Source: Gemmatimonadales bacterium
Lineage (GTDB): Bacteria > Gemmatimonadota > Gemmatimonadetes > Gemmatimonadales > GWC2-71-9
Length of the DNA: 64,000 bases
Assembly: GCA_019637315.1 (NCBI GenBank)
Contig: JAHBVU010000003.1
Location: 1 to 64,000 of the forward strand
Reading direction: 5' to 3'
Of the stretch, positions 35,652-44,895 are shown one piece after another (within the stretch, counting starts at the first letter, position 1; every line of letters starts with the position of its first letter). Made by a program: the position numbers and the translations under genes. The notes beneath the pieces were generated by a model. It saw only the letters and a list, made by a program, of their open reading frames with translations, was not told the origin of the DNA and did no database searches.

Positions 35652-36712
35652 CCCGGCAGAGCCCCGGCAAAGATGTGCAACCCCTTCCCGGTCGGTTCCA
35701 GACCGACCCGCTCGCCGATGGCCGCTTCCTCGGGAGACGCCTCAACCTCGAGCTCGAGCCCTGCTCCGTCCAACGCGACCCGAAGCAGCGCCGTATTGCC
35801 CAGGTACCGTCGCGCGACGACCTGGCCCGACCAGCGCCCCGCGCCACCGGACCGCAGACGGAAGGCTTCGGGCCGGACCGCAACCCGAACGGGACCCGCG
35901 GCAACCGCCCCGAGCGGAACCTCGAGGCCCTGCCCGGCAAACGTCAGCAGCCCTCCCTGCTGCCGAACGGTGAGGTCCGCATCAATCAGGGTGGCTCGTC
36001 CGATGAACCCGGCCACGAACGGGGTCGCTGGCGTGCGATAGAGCTGATCCGGCGTCCCCAACTGGTCCAGTCGTCCCGCATGGAGCACAGCGATTCGGTC
36101 TGCCAGATCGAATGCCTCTTCCTGCTCGTGGGTCACCAGAACCGTTGTGATGCCGATCCGCTGAATCAGCTCCCGCAACTCGCGGCGAGTGCGTTCGCGA
36201 AGCGAGGGGTCGAGATTCGACAGGGGTTCATCCAACAGCAGTACCGGCGGCTCTGGAGCAAGCGCCCTCGCGACCGCGACCCGCTGCTGCTGACCGCCCG
36301 ACAACGAGGCAATCGAACGGGCCCCGTAACCGGCGAGATCGACGGCACGGAGCACCCCCTCGACCCGGTCAGTCAGTGCAGCCGTGCCAAGCTTGAGGCT
36401 CTCGAGACCGAAGGCCACGTTCTGGGCAACGGTCAGGTGCGGAAAGAGGGCATAGTGCTGAAACACCATCCCGAACCGACGCGCCACGGGTGCCATGGTC
36501 GTGACGTCCGCACCGTTCACGACAATCCTGCCGGCATCCGGTTGCTCGAATCCGGCCAGCAGGCGCAAGGTCGTCGTCTTGCCCGATCCACTCGGACCCA
36601 GCAGCGCGAGAATCTCACCTCGGGCGAGCGAAAGCGATACGTCGCGCACCCCCGCACCGCCATCGAATCGCTTGCTCAGGCCGTCGAGAATCAGGTAGTC
36701 AGATTGGCTCAT
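35648..36712 (-). CDS. ABC transporter ATPase (FbpC/PotA type)
   Basis: This 354-residue ATPase has Walker A GPSGSGKTTTLRLLAG, signature LSGGQQQRVAVARAL, Walker B VLLLDEPLSNLD and the switch His in VTHEQEEAF. A C-terminal TOBE domain (about residues 240-354) contributes to regulation or docking. The overall layout is that of FbpC, PotA or PhnT. I took the ATG at 36712, which overlaps the stop of the binding protein gene (ATGA). An upstream in-frame codon at 36745 would extend into that gene. Confidence 0.94.
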   Translation of the reverse strand: MSQSDYLILDGLSKRFDGGAGVRDVSLSLARGEILALLGPSGSGKTTTLRLLAGFEQPDAGRIVVNGADVTTMAPVARRFGMVFQHYALFPHLTVAQNVAFGLESLKLGTAALTDRVEGVLRAVDLAGYGARSIASLSGGQQQRVAVARALAPEPPVLLLDEPLSNLDPSLRERTRRELRELIQRIGITTVLVTHEQEEAFDLADRIAVLHAGRLDQLGTPDQLYRTPATPFVAGFIGRATLIDADLTVRQQGGLLTFAGQGLEVPLGAVAAGPVRVAVRPEAFRLRSGGAGRWSGQVVARRYLGNTALLRVALDGAGLELEVEASPEEAAIGERVGLEPTGKGLHIFAGALPG

Positions 36713-37737
36713 CGGCGTCCCGTTCCACGAACATGCTGATCCCAATGGCGCATCCAGCCGGCGCCCTCACGCACCAGGAGCGCCCAGTCCATCGGCGCGG
36801 TGACCATCTCCGTTTCCACCTGGGCCACCCAAGCCGGCACCGAATCGACCGGCAGGTCCGACCGAGCGGGGAGCCGAAAGACATGCCGCGCAGCAAGCAG
36901 CTGTCCCTCGACCGACCCGACGAAATCGATGAACAGTTTGGCCGCCTCCGGCTGCCGACTTCCCTTGACCAGCGCAATCGGATCATCGATCACCACCGTG
37001 CCGCTCCGGGGAAAGACATAGTCGATGGCGACGCCCGCCGCGCGGTCGCTCAGCACGTCCCCCAAGTCCCACAAGGTGATCAGGCCCTCCTGCCGAGCCA
37101 GGCGCTCCATCAGAATCGCCGGGTTGAGGGCATATGCCTTGGTTTGGCCGTCCAGGCGTCGGAGCCAGCTCATGCCCGCTGCGGTATCGCCGGTCGCCTC
37201 GATGCTGCGAGTCAGGATGAGGCCCCAGATGGCTCGCATGGTCCCGCTCGCCATCGGGTCACGAATCAGCACCTTGTCCCGCCACTCGGGCGCCAGGACC
37301 TCGTCCCAGTCCTTCGGTGCCTGCTCACGGGTGATTGCCGCGGAATTGAACGCAATCACCGCCGGAGTCCGATAGGCCGGCCAGTACAGCTCGTCGGGCC
37401 CGATACCATTCGGGCCAACGGCGTCGGCCCAGACAGGTCGGTAGGGCGACAGCAACTGCTCGCCAACCGCCCGATCGAAGATGCTGCTCGGCCCGCCGAA
37501 CCAGACATCTGCCTGTGGATTGGCCCGCTCCGATCGGATCCGGTCGAGGATCTCCTGGCTCCCCATATCGAGCCAACGAATGTCGATCTCCGGATGTTTC
37601 GCTTCGAAGGCCCGCTCCAGCAGATCGAGCTGTTCCCGCCCATGCGGGGAGTACAGCAGCACCGGGGTGCGGCCGTCGGCACAGCCAGTGCCAACGAGGA
37701 CCGCAGCAAGCATCAGGTTACGGATGCGACGGCGCAC
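36709..37737 (-). CDS. ABC transporter substrate-binding lipoprotein
   Basis: This 342-residue class-2 binding protein has a lipobox in LAAVLVGTGC. The mature part shows LLYSPHGREQLDLLERAFEA, an AIDYVFPRSGTVVIDDPIAL segment and SRQPEAAKLFIDFV near the C-terminus. These are typical of the Fe(III)/2-aminoethylphosphonate/spermidine cluster. The paired Tyr that bind Fe(III) in FbpA are not obvious, so iron is not established. It overlaps the PIG-L gene end by 20 bp and the ATPase start by 4 bp. Confidence 0.9.
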   Translation of the reverse strand: MRRRIRNLMLAAVLVGTGCADGRTPVLLYSPHGREQLDLLERAFEAKHPEIDIRWLDMGSQEILDRIRSERANPQADVWFGGPSSIFDRAVGEQLLSPYRPVWADAVGPNGIGPDELYWPAYRTPAVIAFNSAAITREQAPKDWDEVLAPEWRDKVLIRDPMASGTMRAIWGLILTRSIEATGDTAAGMSWLRRLDGQTKAYALNPAILMERLARQEGLITLWDLGDVLSDRAAGVAIDYVFPRSGTVVIDDPIALVKGSRQPEAAKLFIDFVGSVEGQLLAARHVFRLPARSDLPVDSVPAWVAQVETEMVTAPMDWALLVREGAGWMRHWDQHVRGTGRR

Positions 37738-40129
37738 GGTCGGATTCCATCAGATTGAGAAAGAGGCGCAAGGCCCCTGGCACACCGGCGGCGAGCTGCC
37801 GGAAGAAGGCGAGGCCGGTATACCAGTAGGTGCCCTCACCATAGCGGGCGCGGAGCAGGCCGCCCTGCAGGGGCGGACCACCGCGATCGTTCATTTCGAG
37901 CAGCGGCTGCCAGGCATCTCCCCAGGTGCGGGGGAAGTAAAGCCCACGCTCCTGGACCCATCCCTCCCAGTCGGCAGGCTCGATCCGATTGGGTGTAGTA
38001 AAGACCGGGTCGTCGGCCAGGAGCAGACGCACGGGAGCCGTTTCATCGGTGACACGGTCATGTTGCCGAGCAACCGACAGCGGATACGGAGCGAGCTGCC
38101 CGCCGAAGTACGTCTGCTGCTGGTACTGGACGAGCAGCTGTCCCCCGCGCCGGACGAACTCGAGCAAACGGGCATTGGAGGCAACCAGCGCCGGATTGAT
38201 TTCATAGGCCCGGCTTCCCACCACGATGGTCTGGAAGCGACCCAGGTCGCCTCGCTCGAGCGTCGCCGGATCGAGGACTTCGAGGTTGAGCCCGACCGCA
38301 GCAAGCGCCTCCGGAACCTGATCTGCCGCGCCACGCACATAACCGATGCGTTGCGCCCGGACCGGAAGACGAACCGAGGCCGTCCGGACGGTTGCCACGC
38401 TGGGGATCAGATAGGCACGGTCGCGAATGTGGGGATAGGCCACCTGCACCCGCCCCGCCTGATAGCGCCGGCCCGCCTGATCGGTCGCCCAGGCTGTGAT
38501 TGCCACGTCGGCCCGCCCCTGATCGCGGGGCGCAGTCACCGAGAAGGTGAAGGTTTCGCGCTGGTCCGGACGCGTCATCCGAAAGGGGATCGGCCGGTCT
38601 GCCGTCCAGCCTGGCGGCAGATCCAACCCGATCTCGCCAACCGTCGTGTCGCGCCCGCCGTGGCGGAGGGTCACGACGAGTTCCTGCGGACCCGCGCTCG
38701 GCAGGGGCCAGACCTTCACCGGCGGCGTCACCCGCAGATCGAGGCGCGGGACCACGGCCAGCGGGACCCGGAGCTCACCCAGGGTTCGGTCTCGAACCTG
38801 AGCGGTCGCCTCCCGTTCGAGTCGAACCGTCTGACCCGACCACCCCAGCTCAAAGCGCGCCGTCACGAGCGGCGGATCGAAGGGATCACCCCAATACCGG
38901 ACCGGTCCATCCCAATGATAGAAGCCCGGCCCACGCGGCTGCCGAAGAAAGTAGGGTGAGGTTGGGCTTGCGGCAGCCGGAATGCCGACCTCGGCCGTAC
39001 ACTGCACGAGTTGGCCAGGCGCGAGCTGGTGCTCGGCAGCCAGGCAGGACGCCTGACTGTCCCACCCCTCAGGCAGAACGAGACCGACCCGACCCGAAGC
39101 GGGTGCCGATCCGGTGTTCCAGATCGAGAGGGTGACTGTGACGCTCTGCCCGCCAACCACGCTGGCACGGTCGGTCGTGGCATCGACGATCAGGCCTGCC
39201 CGCCCAGCGGCGGCTTCGGCTGCGAATCGGTCGAGATCCTGCGCCTCCGGTGATCCGGACCTCGGCGGCGCGGTATCGACACCGGCGAAGAGCGGCGAGC
39301 CGGCACCGGTTCGATCGGCCAGCAACGCGAGACGAATCGAACTCGGCCCAACCTGCTGCAGCGCGCCCATGTCCTGCGAGCGGTGCAGACTCCGACTCCG
39401 CATCGCGATCTGCCGATAGGATTGGCCCACCTCAGGATCGAGCCGGCCACCCTCGAGCACGAGACTGACGCCAGTCGTATCAAACCACGCCGAGCGATAC
39501 AGCTTGAGCGGCTGCCAGGGGGCAAGCCCCTCGTCGCGGACCAGTTCCGGGAAACGCGCGGGATCGCCCGCCGCGTGAAAGGCTTCCGCCGCGACCCACC
39601 CTGCGGCCTGATGATGCCCGTGACCGTCACGAGGGGTTCCGGAGAAAATCGAGACCACGAGCTGGGGCCGAAAGCGGCGGATGATGCGGACGGCGTCCTT
39701 GAGCAGCGAATCGGCGGGCCAAAACTGGAGCGCTTCGTCAATCGATTTCGAAAATCCGTAGTCGAATGCGCGGGTAAAGAACTGCTGTGCGCCATCGAGT
39801 CGGCGCGCCGCCAGCAGCTCCTCTGTCCGGATCAGCCCGAGCGCCTCGCCCAGTTCCGGGCCAATCAGGTTCTGGCCCCCCTCCCCCCGGGTCAACGACA
39901 GGTAGGCCGTCACAGCCCCCTCCCGACGAACCAGGTAGGTGAGCAGCTCGGTATCCTCGTCGTCGGGGTGCGCAGCGATCATCAGCACCCGTTTGGTATG
40001 ACCCAGCATGCGTTCCGCCCGCGCCAGCGCGGCGGCCCCGCCCGTCGATGCCCCGGTGATCTCCTGTCCTGCCCCGCCCGCTACTCCAAACGCGCACAGC
40101 ACGGCAACCAGCGCCGCAGTCTGCCTCAT
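37718..40129 (-). CDS. Secreted PIG-L/LmbE-family deacetylase with long C-terminal region
   Basis: This 803-residue protein has a signal peptide (residues 1-22, cut near GGAGQE). The PIG-L domain (about 45-270) has the zinc site AAHPDDEDTELLTYL and the second His motif DGHGHHQAAG. PIG-L enzymes remove acetyl groups from N-acetylglucosaminyl compounds. The remaining 530 residues include an immunoglobulin-like beta region (VVGGQSVTVTLSIWNTGSAP) and a glutamine-amidotransferase-like stretch (IVVGSRAYEINPAL ... FVRRGGQLLVQYQ). The natural substrate is unknown. It overlaps both neighbours. Confidence 0.9.
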   Translation of the reverse strand: MRQTAALVAVLCAFGVAGGAGQEITGASTGGAAALARAERMLGHTKRVLMIAAHPDDEDTELLTYLVRREGAVTAYLSLTRGEGGQNLIGPELGEALGLIRTEELLAARRLDGAQQFFTRAFDYGFSKSIDEALQFWPADSLLKDAVRIIRRFRPQLVVSIFSGTPRDGHGHHQAAGWVAAEAFHAAGDPARFPELVRDEGLAPWQPLKLYRSAWFDTTGVSLVLEGGRLDPEVGQSYRQIAMRSRSLHRSQDMGALQQVGPSSIRLALLADRTGAGSPLFAGVDTAPPRSGSPEAQDLDRFAAEAAAGRAGLIVDATTDRASVVGGQSVTVTLSIWNTGSAPASGRVGLVLPEGWDSQASCLAAEHQLAPGQLVQCTAEVGIPAAASPTSPYFLRQPRGPGFYHWDGPVRYWGDPFDPPLVTARFELGWSGQTVRLEREATAQVRDRTLGELRVPLAVVPRLDLRVTPPVKVWPLPSAGPQELVVTLRHGGRDTTVGEIGLDLPPGWTADRPIPFRMTRPDQRETFTFSVTAPRDQGRADVAITAWATDQAGRRYQAGRVQVAYPHIRDRAYLIPSVATVRTASVRLPVRAQRIGYVRGAADQVPEALAAVGLNLEVLDPATLERGDLGRFQTIVVGSRAYEINPALVASNARLLEFVRRGGQLLVQYQQQTYFGGQLAPYPLSVARQHDRVTDETAPVRLLLADDPVFTTPNRIEPADWEGWVQERGLYFPRTWGDAWQPLLEMNDRGGPPLQGGLLRARYGEGTYWYTGLAFFRQLAAGVPGALRLFLNLMESDRAPSHP

Positions 40130-40437
40130 TCGCCGGTCTGAACGTCAGGGGCCCGATGCTGACGCAACTGATAGGCGCCACGACGTCCGACCACAAAGGC
40201 GGCCACGAAGGCCAGCAGTGCCGTCACCAGCAGGGCCTCAGCGCCAGACCCGTCTCGATCGTGCAGGATCAAGAGCATCCCGAGCGACACGAGGATCGTT
40301 CCGGCAGCACGAAGGATCTCATCGAGATTCTGCCATGAGGTTCGCCGCCCCCAGTACACCGCGGCAACCAGGCCGACCGATCCGGTCAACAGAATCCCGT
40401 ACCAAATCACGATCCACCAGCGGTGTCCTATGATCAT
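40126..40437 (-). CDS. Small membrane protein of unknown function
   Basis: This 103-residue protein has three or four predicted membrane helices (WWIVIWYGILLTGSVGLVAA, AGTILVSLGMLLIL and ALLVTALLAFVAAFVVG) and a polar C-terminal tail. I do not recognise it. The ATG at 40437 overlaps the DUF971 stop as ATGA, and its own stop overlaps the PIG-L start in the same way, which supports this start over one further upstream. Its position between two overlapping genes suggests it is a real, co-translated product. Confidence 0.75.
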   Translation of the reverse strand: MIIGHRWWIVIWYGILLTGSVGLVAAVYWGRRTSWQNLDEILRAAGTILVSLGMLLILHDRDGSGAEALLVTALLAFVAAFVVGRRGAYQLRQHRAPDVQTGE

Positions 40438-40748
40438 GGCGTCGACGCTATCGGTGAGGAGTTGACCCGCAACCACGCGAAGGTAAAGATGCCAGTCGAG
40501 TGACCATCGCTCCAGTGAACCCGGAGCCCATATGTACCTACGAGTGCAAGATGCACCGGCCGGATATCATCAGGAATCGTCGCGGGATCCAACAGGGGAC
40601 GACTGGACATCTCTTCGACGCACTCGGCGCAGGGACAGGCAAGCCGAAGCGCCCGCGATCCGAAGGCTGTCCTGGTTCCGTGCTGATCCCAGTCGAACAG
40701 GATGGCATCGTCACGTCTGGTTATTGATACGGGCGTCTGGCCGTGCAA
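40434..40748 (-). CDS. DUF971 (GBBH-like N-terminal) domain protein
   Basis: This 104-residue single-domain protein matches the DUF971/GBBH-like fold. It has an N-terminal strand pair (ITRRDDAILFDWDQHG), a CPCAECVEEM segment, and the closing VHLALVGTYGLRVHWSDGHSTGIFTFAWLR. The same fold lies at the N-terminus of gamma-butyrobetaine hydroxylase, where it binds zinc. Stand-alone versions have been linked to iron-sulfur or metal handling, but function is not settled. It begins with TTG, the only usable start in frame. It is the first gene of the long minus-strand operon. Confidence 0.85.
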   Translation of the reverse strand: MHGQTPVSITRRDDAILFDWDQHGTRTAFGSRALRLACPCAECVEEMSSRPLLDPATIPDDIRPVHLALVGTYGLRVHWSDGHSTGIFTFAWLRVNSSPIASTP

Positions 40749-40829
40749 TTCGGCGTTCCTTCCTCGGAGCCGTTACTTTACTCGCTCACTGGCATTTAAA
40801 TATCCGACGAAATATGACGGGTTTCAACG

Positions 40830-43604
40830 ATGACCGCTCCTCTCCCCAATCCTTTTGGCACCCGCTCCACGCTCGATCTCGGCAATGGTCGTCATGCGAC
40901 GATCTTCCGGCTGGGCGAGCTGGCACGTCAGGGACTGATCGACCTCGACCGAATTCCCTTCTCGATCCGGATTCTCGTTGAGAATGCCTTGCGACATGCG
41001 GGCCGGGGCATCGTCACGGAGGACCACGTCCTTCAGATCGGGAAATGGACCGGCCAGCCTGCTCCGGGCAAAGAGATTCCGTTCATGCCCGCCCGCGTCG
41101 TTCTCCAGGATTTTACGGGCGTTCCCTGCGTCGTCGACCTGGCCGCAATGCGCGATGCAATGGCCGCGATGGGCGGCGACCCGAACCGGATCAACCCGGT
41201 GGTGCCCTGTGACCTGGTGATTGACCACTCAGTTCAGGTCGACCACTACGGCACGGCGCTGGCCTTCCGCCAGAACGTGGCCCTGGAATTTGAACGCAAC
41301 AAAGAGCGCTATCAACTCCTCAAGTTCGCCCAGCATGCTTTTGAAAACTTCCGGGTCGTCCCTCCCGGCACCGGGATCGTCCACCAGGTCAACCTCGAAT
41401 ACCTCGCCCCGCTGGTCCAGGTGCGCGAGCAGTATGGCTCGCTCACGGCCTATCCGGACAGCCTGGTCGGCACCGATTCCCACACGACGATGATCAACGG
41501 GCTGGGCGTGATGGGGTGGGGCGTCGGCGGTATCGAGGCCGAGGCGGTGATGCTGGGCCAGCCGTACTTCATGCTGATTCCCGAGGTGGTCGGGATGAAG
41601 CTCGTCGGCGAGCTCCCGATCGGCACGACCGCGACGGACCTGGTCCTCCACGTCACCAACATCCTGCGCAGCCAGGGCGTCGTCGACAAGTTCGTCGAAT
41701 TCTACGGGCCTGGCCTTTCGAGCCTGGGTCTCGCCGACCGTGCGACCATTGCCAACATGGCGCCCGAGTACGGGGCCACGATGGGCTTCTTCCCGGTGGA
41801 CGACGAGACGATCGAGTATCTCCGCCGCACCGGTCGGCCGGCCGATGTCGTAACCGCGTCGGAACGGTACTGCAAGGAGAACGGTTTCTTCCGCACCGAC
41901 GCAACGCCAGATCCGATCTTCACGTCGAGCCTGACCCTCGACCTGTCGACGATCGTCCCGAGCCTGGCCGGCCCGCGCCGTCCTCAGGATCTCGTCAGGC
42001 TGACCGATGTCCGCCGCAATTTTGCAGTCAACCTGCCTGGCCTGATGCCGGCGGCCGTGACACCTGATCGTAAAGAAGCCGCAACCAGCAACTCTGCCCG
42101 CTGGGAGGGCGAAGGTGGCGCCCTGGCGACCCTCGACGCGCCGCCCGAGGTCGACTGCGAGCTCGACGGCCACAGCTTCAAGCTCCGCGACGGCTCCATC
42201 GTCATCGCCGCCATCACGAGCTGCACCAATACCTCGAATCCCTCGGTCATGGTCGGGGCCGGCCTGCTCGCGAAGAAGGCCGTCGAGCGCGGTCTGACCA
42301 CCAAGCCATGGGTCAAGAGCAGCATGGCCCCGGGCTCACGGGTGGTAACCGACTACCTCGATAACGCCGGCCTGACGCCTTTCCTCGATCAGCTCGGCTT
42401 CAATACCGTCGGCTACGGCTGCACCACCTGTATCGGCAACAGCGGCCCGCTGCCGAGCACCATCGAAGACACCATCGCCAAGCACAATCTCGTCTGTGCG
42501 GCGGTCCTGTCTGGCAACCGGAATTTCGAGGCCCGGATCCACCCGCTGGTGCGCGCCAATTACCTCGCCTCACCCGTGCTGGTCGTGGCCTATGCACTGG
42601 TGGGCCGAGTCGATCTCGATCTGGCCTCAGAACCGCTGGGAACGGACCGGAACGGTCAGCCGGTGTACCTGGCCGACATCTGGCCCAGCAGCGAGGAGAT
42701 CCAGCGCGTCATGTCGGAAGCGCTCAACCCCGCGATCTTCGAGAAGAGCTATGGTTCTGTCTTCGAGGGCGATGTCGAGTGGCAGAACCTCGAAGCCCCG
42801 GGCGGAAGTCGGTTCGAATGGGACACCGAGTCGACCTACGTGCAGAACCCGCCGTTCTTCCAAAGCCTGGCCGCCGCGCCCGGAGCCTATCGGGACGTTA
42901 CCGGCGCCCGGGTGCTCGCCGCCCTCGGCGATTCGGTCACGACCGACCACATCTCGCCGGCCGGCTCGATCCCGAAGAACGGCCCCGCCGCCCGTTTCCT
43001 GCTCGACCGCGGCGTCGACCCCAAAGACTGGAACACCTTCGGCGCCCGACGCGGCAATCACGAAGTCATGATGCGCGGCACCTTCGGCAACGTGCGCATC
43101 AAGAATGCGCTCGTACCGGGTCGCGAAGGCAACTGGACGGTCGACTTCAGTACTGGTGAGGTGATGTCGATCTACGACGCGGCAATGGGCTACATCGAGC
43201 GCGGCACGCCGCTGATCGTGCTGGCGGGGAAAGAGTACGGCACGGGATCCAGCCGCGACTGGGCGGCCAAGGGCACCACCCTGCTGGGCGTCAAAGCCGT
43301 GATTGCCGAAAGCTACGAGCGGATTCACCGCAGCAACCTGGTCGGCATGGGCGTGCTTCCCTTGGCCTATGTTCCCGGCCAGAACCGGGAGGCGCTGGGC
43401 CTCACTGGACGCGAAACGTTCGACATCACAGGCATTGCCAACGGTCTGATTCCCGGCGGACGGGTGCAGGTCACCGCCACCGCTGAGGACGGGTCCAGCA
43501 AGACCTTCGAGGCCGTGGTGCGCCTCAACTCGAATGTCGAGCTCGACTACTACCGTCACGGCGGCATCCTGCCGCGGGTGCTCCGGATGTTCCTGGCGAA
43601 ATAG
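40830..43604 (+). CDS. acnA: Aconitate hydratase (AcnA type)
   Basis: This 924-residue monomeric aconitase isomerises citrate to isocitrate. It has the AcnA/IRP domain order. The 4Fe-4S ligands are in TSCTNTSNPSVM (first Cys) and YGCTTCIGNSGPLPS (two Cys). Other marks are DSHTTMINGLGVMGWGVGG, SRDWAAKGT and NVGMGVLPL-type text (HRSNLVGMGVLPLAYVPG) near the end. The upstream 81 bp is AT-rich (ATTTAAATAT at 40794-40803) and is shared with the divergent DUF971 gene, so it likely holds the promoter. A terminator follows. Confidence 0.97.
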   Translation: MTAPLPNPFGTRSTLDLGNGRHATIFRLGELARQGLIDLDRIPFSIRILVENALRHAGRGIVTEDHVLQIGKWTGQPAPGKEIPFMPARVVLQDFTGVPCVVDLAAMRDAMAAMGGDPNRINPVVPCDLVIDHSVQVDHYGTALAFRQNVALEFERNKERYQLLKFAQHAFENFRVVPPGTGIVHQVNLEYLAPLVQVREQYGSLTAYPDSLVGTDSHTTMINGLGVMGWGVGGIEAEAVMLGQPYFMLIPEVVGMKLVGELPIGTTATDLVLHVTNILRSQGVVDKFVEFYGPGLSSLGLADRATIANMAPEYGATMGFFPVDDETIEYLRRTGRPADVVTASERYCKENGFFRTDATPDPIFTSSLTLDLSTIVPSLAGPRRPQDLVRLTDVRRNFAVNLPGLMPAAVTPDRKEAATSNSARWEGEGGALATLDAPPEVDCELDGHSFKLRDGSIVIAAITSCTNTSNPSVMVGAGLLAKKAVERGLTTKPWVKSSMAPGSRVVTDYLDNAGLTPFLDQLGFNTVGYGCTTCIGNSGPLPSTIEDTIAKHNLVCAAVLSGNRNFEARIHPLVRANYLASPVLVVAYALVGRVDLDLASEPLGTDRNGQPVYLADIWPSSEEIQRVMSEALNPAIFEKSYGSVFEGDVEWQNLEAPGGSRFEWDTESTYVQNPPFFQSLAAAPGAYRDVTGARVLAALGDSVTTDHISPAGSIPKNGPAARFLLDRGVDPKDWNTFGARRGNHEVMMRGTFGNVRIKNALVPGREGNWTVDFSTGEVMSIYDAAMGYIERGTPLIVLAGKEYGTGSSRDWAAKGTTLLGVKAVIAESYERIHRSNLVGMGVLPLAYVPGQNREALGLTGRETFDITGIANGLIPGGRVQVTATAEDGSSKTFEAVVRLNSNVELDYYRHGGILPRVLRMFLAK

Positions 43605-43632
43605 GGCTGCTCGTCGGCAGGGCAACAAAGAG

Positions 43633-43662
43633 ACGCGGGGGAGGCATCGGCCACCCCCGCGT
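43633..43662. terminator. Terminator between acnA and the sigma factor gene
   Basis: Perfect 9-bp arms ACGCGGGGG and CCCCCGCGT enclose a 12-base loop, with TCTT after it on the plus strand. It lies 28 bp after acnA and 33 bp after the end of the convergent sigma factor gene. Confidence 0.75.
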
Positions 43663-43695
43663 TCTTACTTCAGTCGAACCGTACTGCAGGTCGAA

Positions 43696-44601
43696 TCAGG
43701 CGACGAGATCCTTGAGACGATCGCCCGTTTCCCCTTCACGCAGGCGCTGGAGCGCCCGGTCCCGGAGCTGACGGATCCGCTCGCGGGTGACACCCATCAT
43801 CCGACCGATCTCTTCGAGGGTCCGACTGTTGCCGTCCTCGAGCCCGAAATAGAGCCGGAGCACTTTGGCATCGCGCGGCGGCAGCGTAGCAAGCGCCGCT
43901 TCGATGTCGTTGGTCTGGCTGTTGGCCAGGGTCGAGCTGTCCGTGCCCTCCTGATCGGTGGCGGCAAATCGCTCCATCCGCTCGTTGCCATCGCCATCCC
44001 GAGTGGGATGATCGAGGCGAACGGCCTCGGAGTTGAGCGCGCTCAAGCTCCGCACCGCCTCCGGCGTCAAACCGGTGGCCCGGGCCAGCTCCTCGGTCGT
44101 CGGCATCCGCCCCATCCGCTCCTTGAGAAGCGTCGTGGTTCGACCGAGACGCGAGAGGTCTGCCGTCCGGTTGAGCGGTACCCGGACCGGCCGACCGTGG
44201 CGGGCGATTGCCGCCTGGACGGCCTGACGAATCCACCACACCGCATACGAGATGAACTTGACGCCCCGATCCGGATCAAACTTCCGGGCCGCAGTCATGA
44301 GCCCCAGGTTGCCCTCGCCGATCAGGTCGACCAGCGGCACCCCGCGGTTCTGGAACTTCTTGGCTACCGAAACCACGAACCGGACGTTATGACGAGCCAG
44401 CTTCTCCTGTGCGGCGATATTGCCCCGAAACGCTTTGCGAGCGAGGTCCATTTCCTCGTCTCGACTGAGCAGCGGTACTCGGGAAATTTCATCCAGGTAC
44501 AGGTCGAGGCTCTCACGGCCCTCGTCCACCGCACGGGCGATCTGGGCCGGCCTTGCCGCCCTGCGCTTCGCACGAGGAAGAGTCACTTGTCCTCCACTCA
44601 T
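43696..44601 (-). CDS. Sigma-70 family RNA polymerase sigma factor (RpoD-like, no region 1.1)
   Basis: This 301-residue protein has regions 1.2 to 4.2. Region 1.2 is SLDLYLDEISRVPLLSRDEE. Region 2 has GNLGLMTAARKFDPDRGVKF and SYAVWWIRQAVQAAI, the latter with the -10 recognition and melting residues. Region 4 ends with TLEEIGRMMGVTRERIRQLR. It lacks the acidic region 1.1 and the nonconserved insert of large housekeeping factors. It is thus a compact primary or group 2 (stress/stationary) factor. It stands alone, with a near-consensus promoter 56-84 bp upstream. Confidence 0.92.
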   Translation of the reverse strand: MSGGQVTLPRAKRRAARPAQIARAVDEGRESLDLYLDEISRVPLLSRDEEMDLARKAFRGNIAAQEKLARHNVRFVVSVAKKFQNRGVPLVDLIGEGNLGLMTAARKFDPDRGVKFISYAVWWIRQAVQAAIARHGRPVRVPLNRTADLSRLGRTTTLLKERMGRMPTTEELARATGLTPEAVRSLSALNSEAVRLDHPTRDGDGNERMERFAATDQEGTDSSTLANSQTNDIEAALATLPPRDAKVLRLYFGLEDGNSRTLEEIGRMMGVTRERIRQLRDRALQRLREGETGDRLKDLVA

Positions 44602-44656
44602 TGAATGTCACGCCGACCCGTTGAAACCCCGAATGGTTCCCCGTCGTCGGCACGCC

Positions 44657-44685
44657 AATATACAATCTAACCTCAAAAAAATCAA
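44657..44685 (-). promoter_or_regulatory. Near-consensus sigma-70 promoter of the sigma factor gene
   Basis: On the minus strand TTGATT (44685-44680) and TATATT (44662-44657) are separated by exactly 17 bp, in a local AT-rich patch within high-GC DNA. Transcription would start near 44650, giving a leader of about 50 bases to the ATG at 44601. Confidence 0.75.
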
Positions 44686-44840
44686 CAACTTAGCATCAAA
44701 AACCGCACTGAAGGTCCTAAACCAGCCTGGGATAATGGGTTGCAACACCCACATCCCAACCTCCGTCACCAGCCACAAGCCCCCGCAGCGGCGAACGGAG
44801 TAGCTCGGACCACCCCGTTTCCAGGGTATCGGCTACATCG

Positions 44841-44883
44841 GGGAGACGTTCAGGGCCCGGCCAACCCGCACCGAACGTCTCCC
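44841..44883 (-). terminator. Hairpin downstream of pntB
   Basis: An 11-bp perfect stem (GGGAGACGTTC / GAACGTCTCCC) with a 21-base loop starts 12 bp after the pntB stop. No T-run follows on the exit side, so it is a probable but not certain terminator. The rest of the 294-bp gap up to the sigma factor gene holds only the sigma promoter. Confidence 0.55.
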
Positions 44884-44895
44884 GATGAACCAAAC

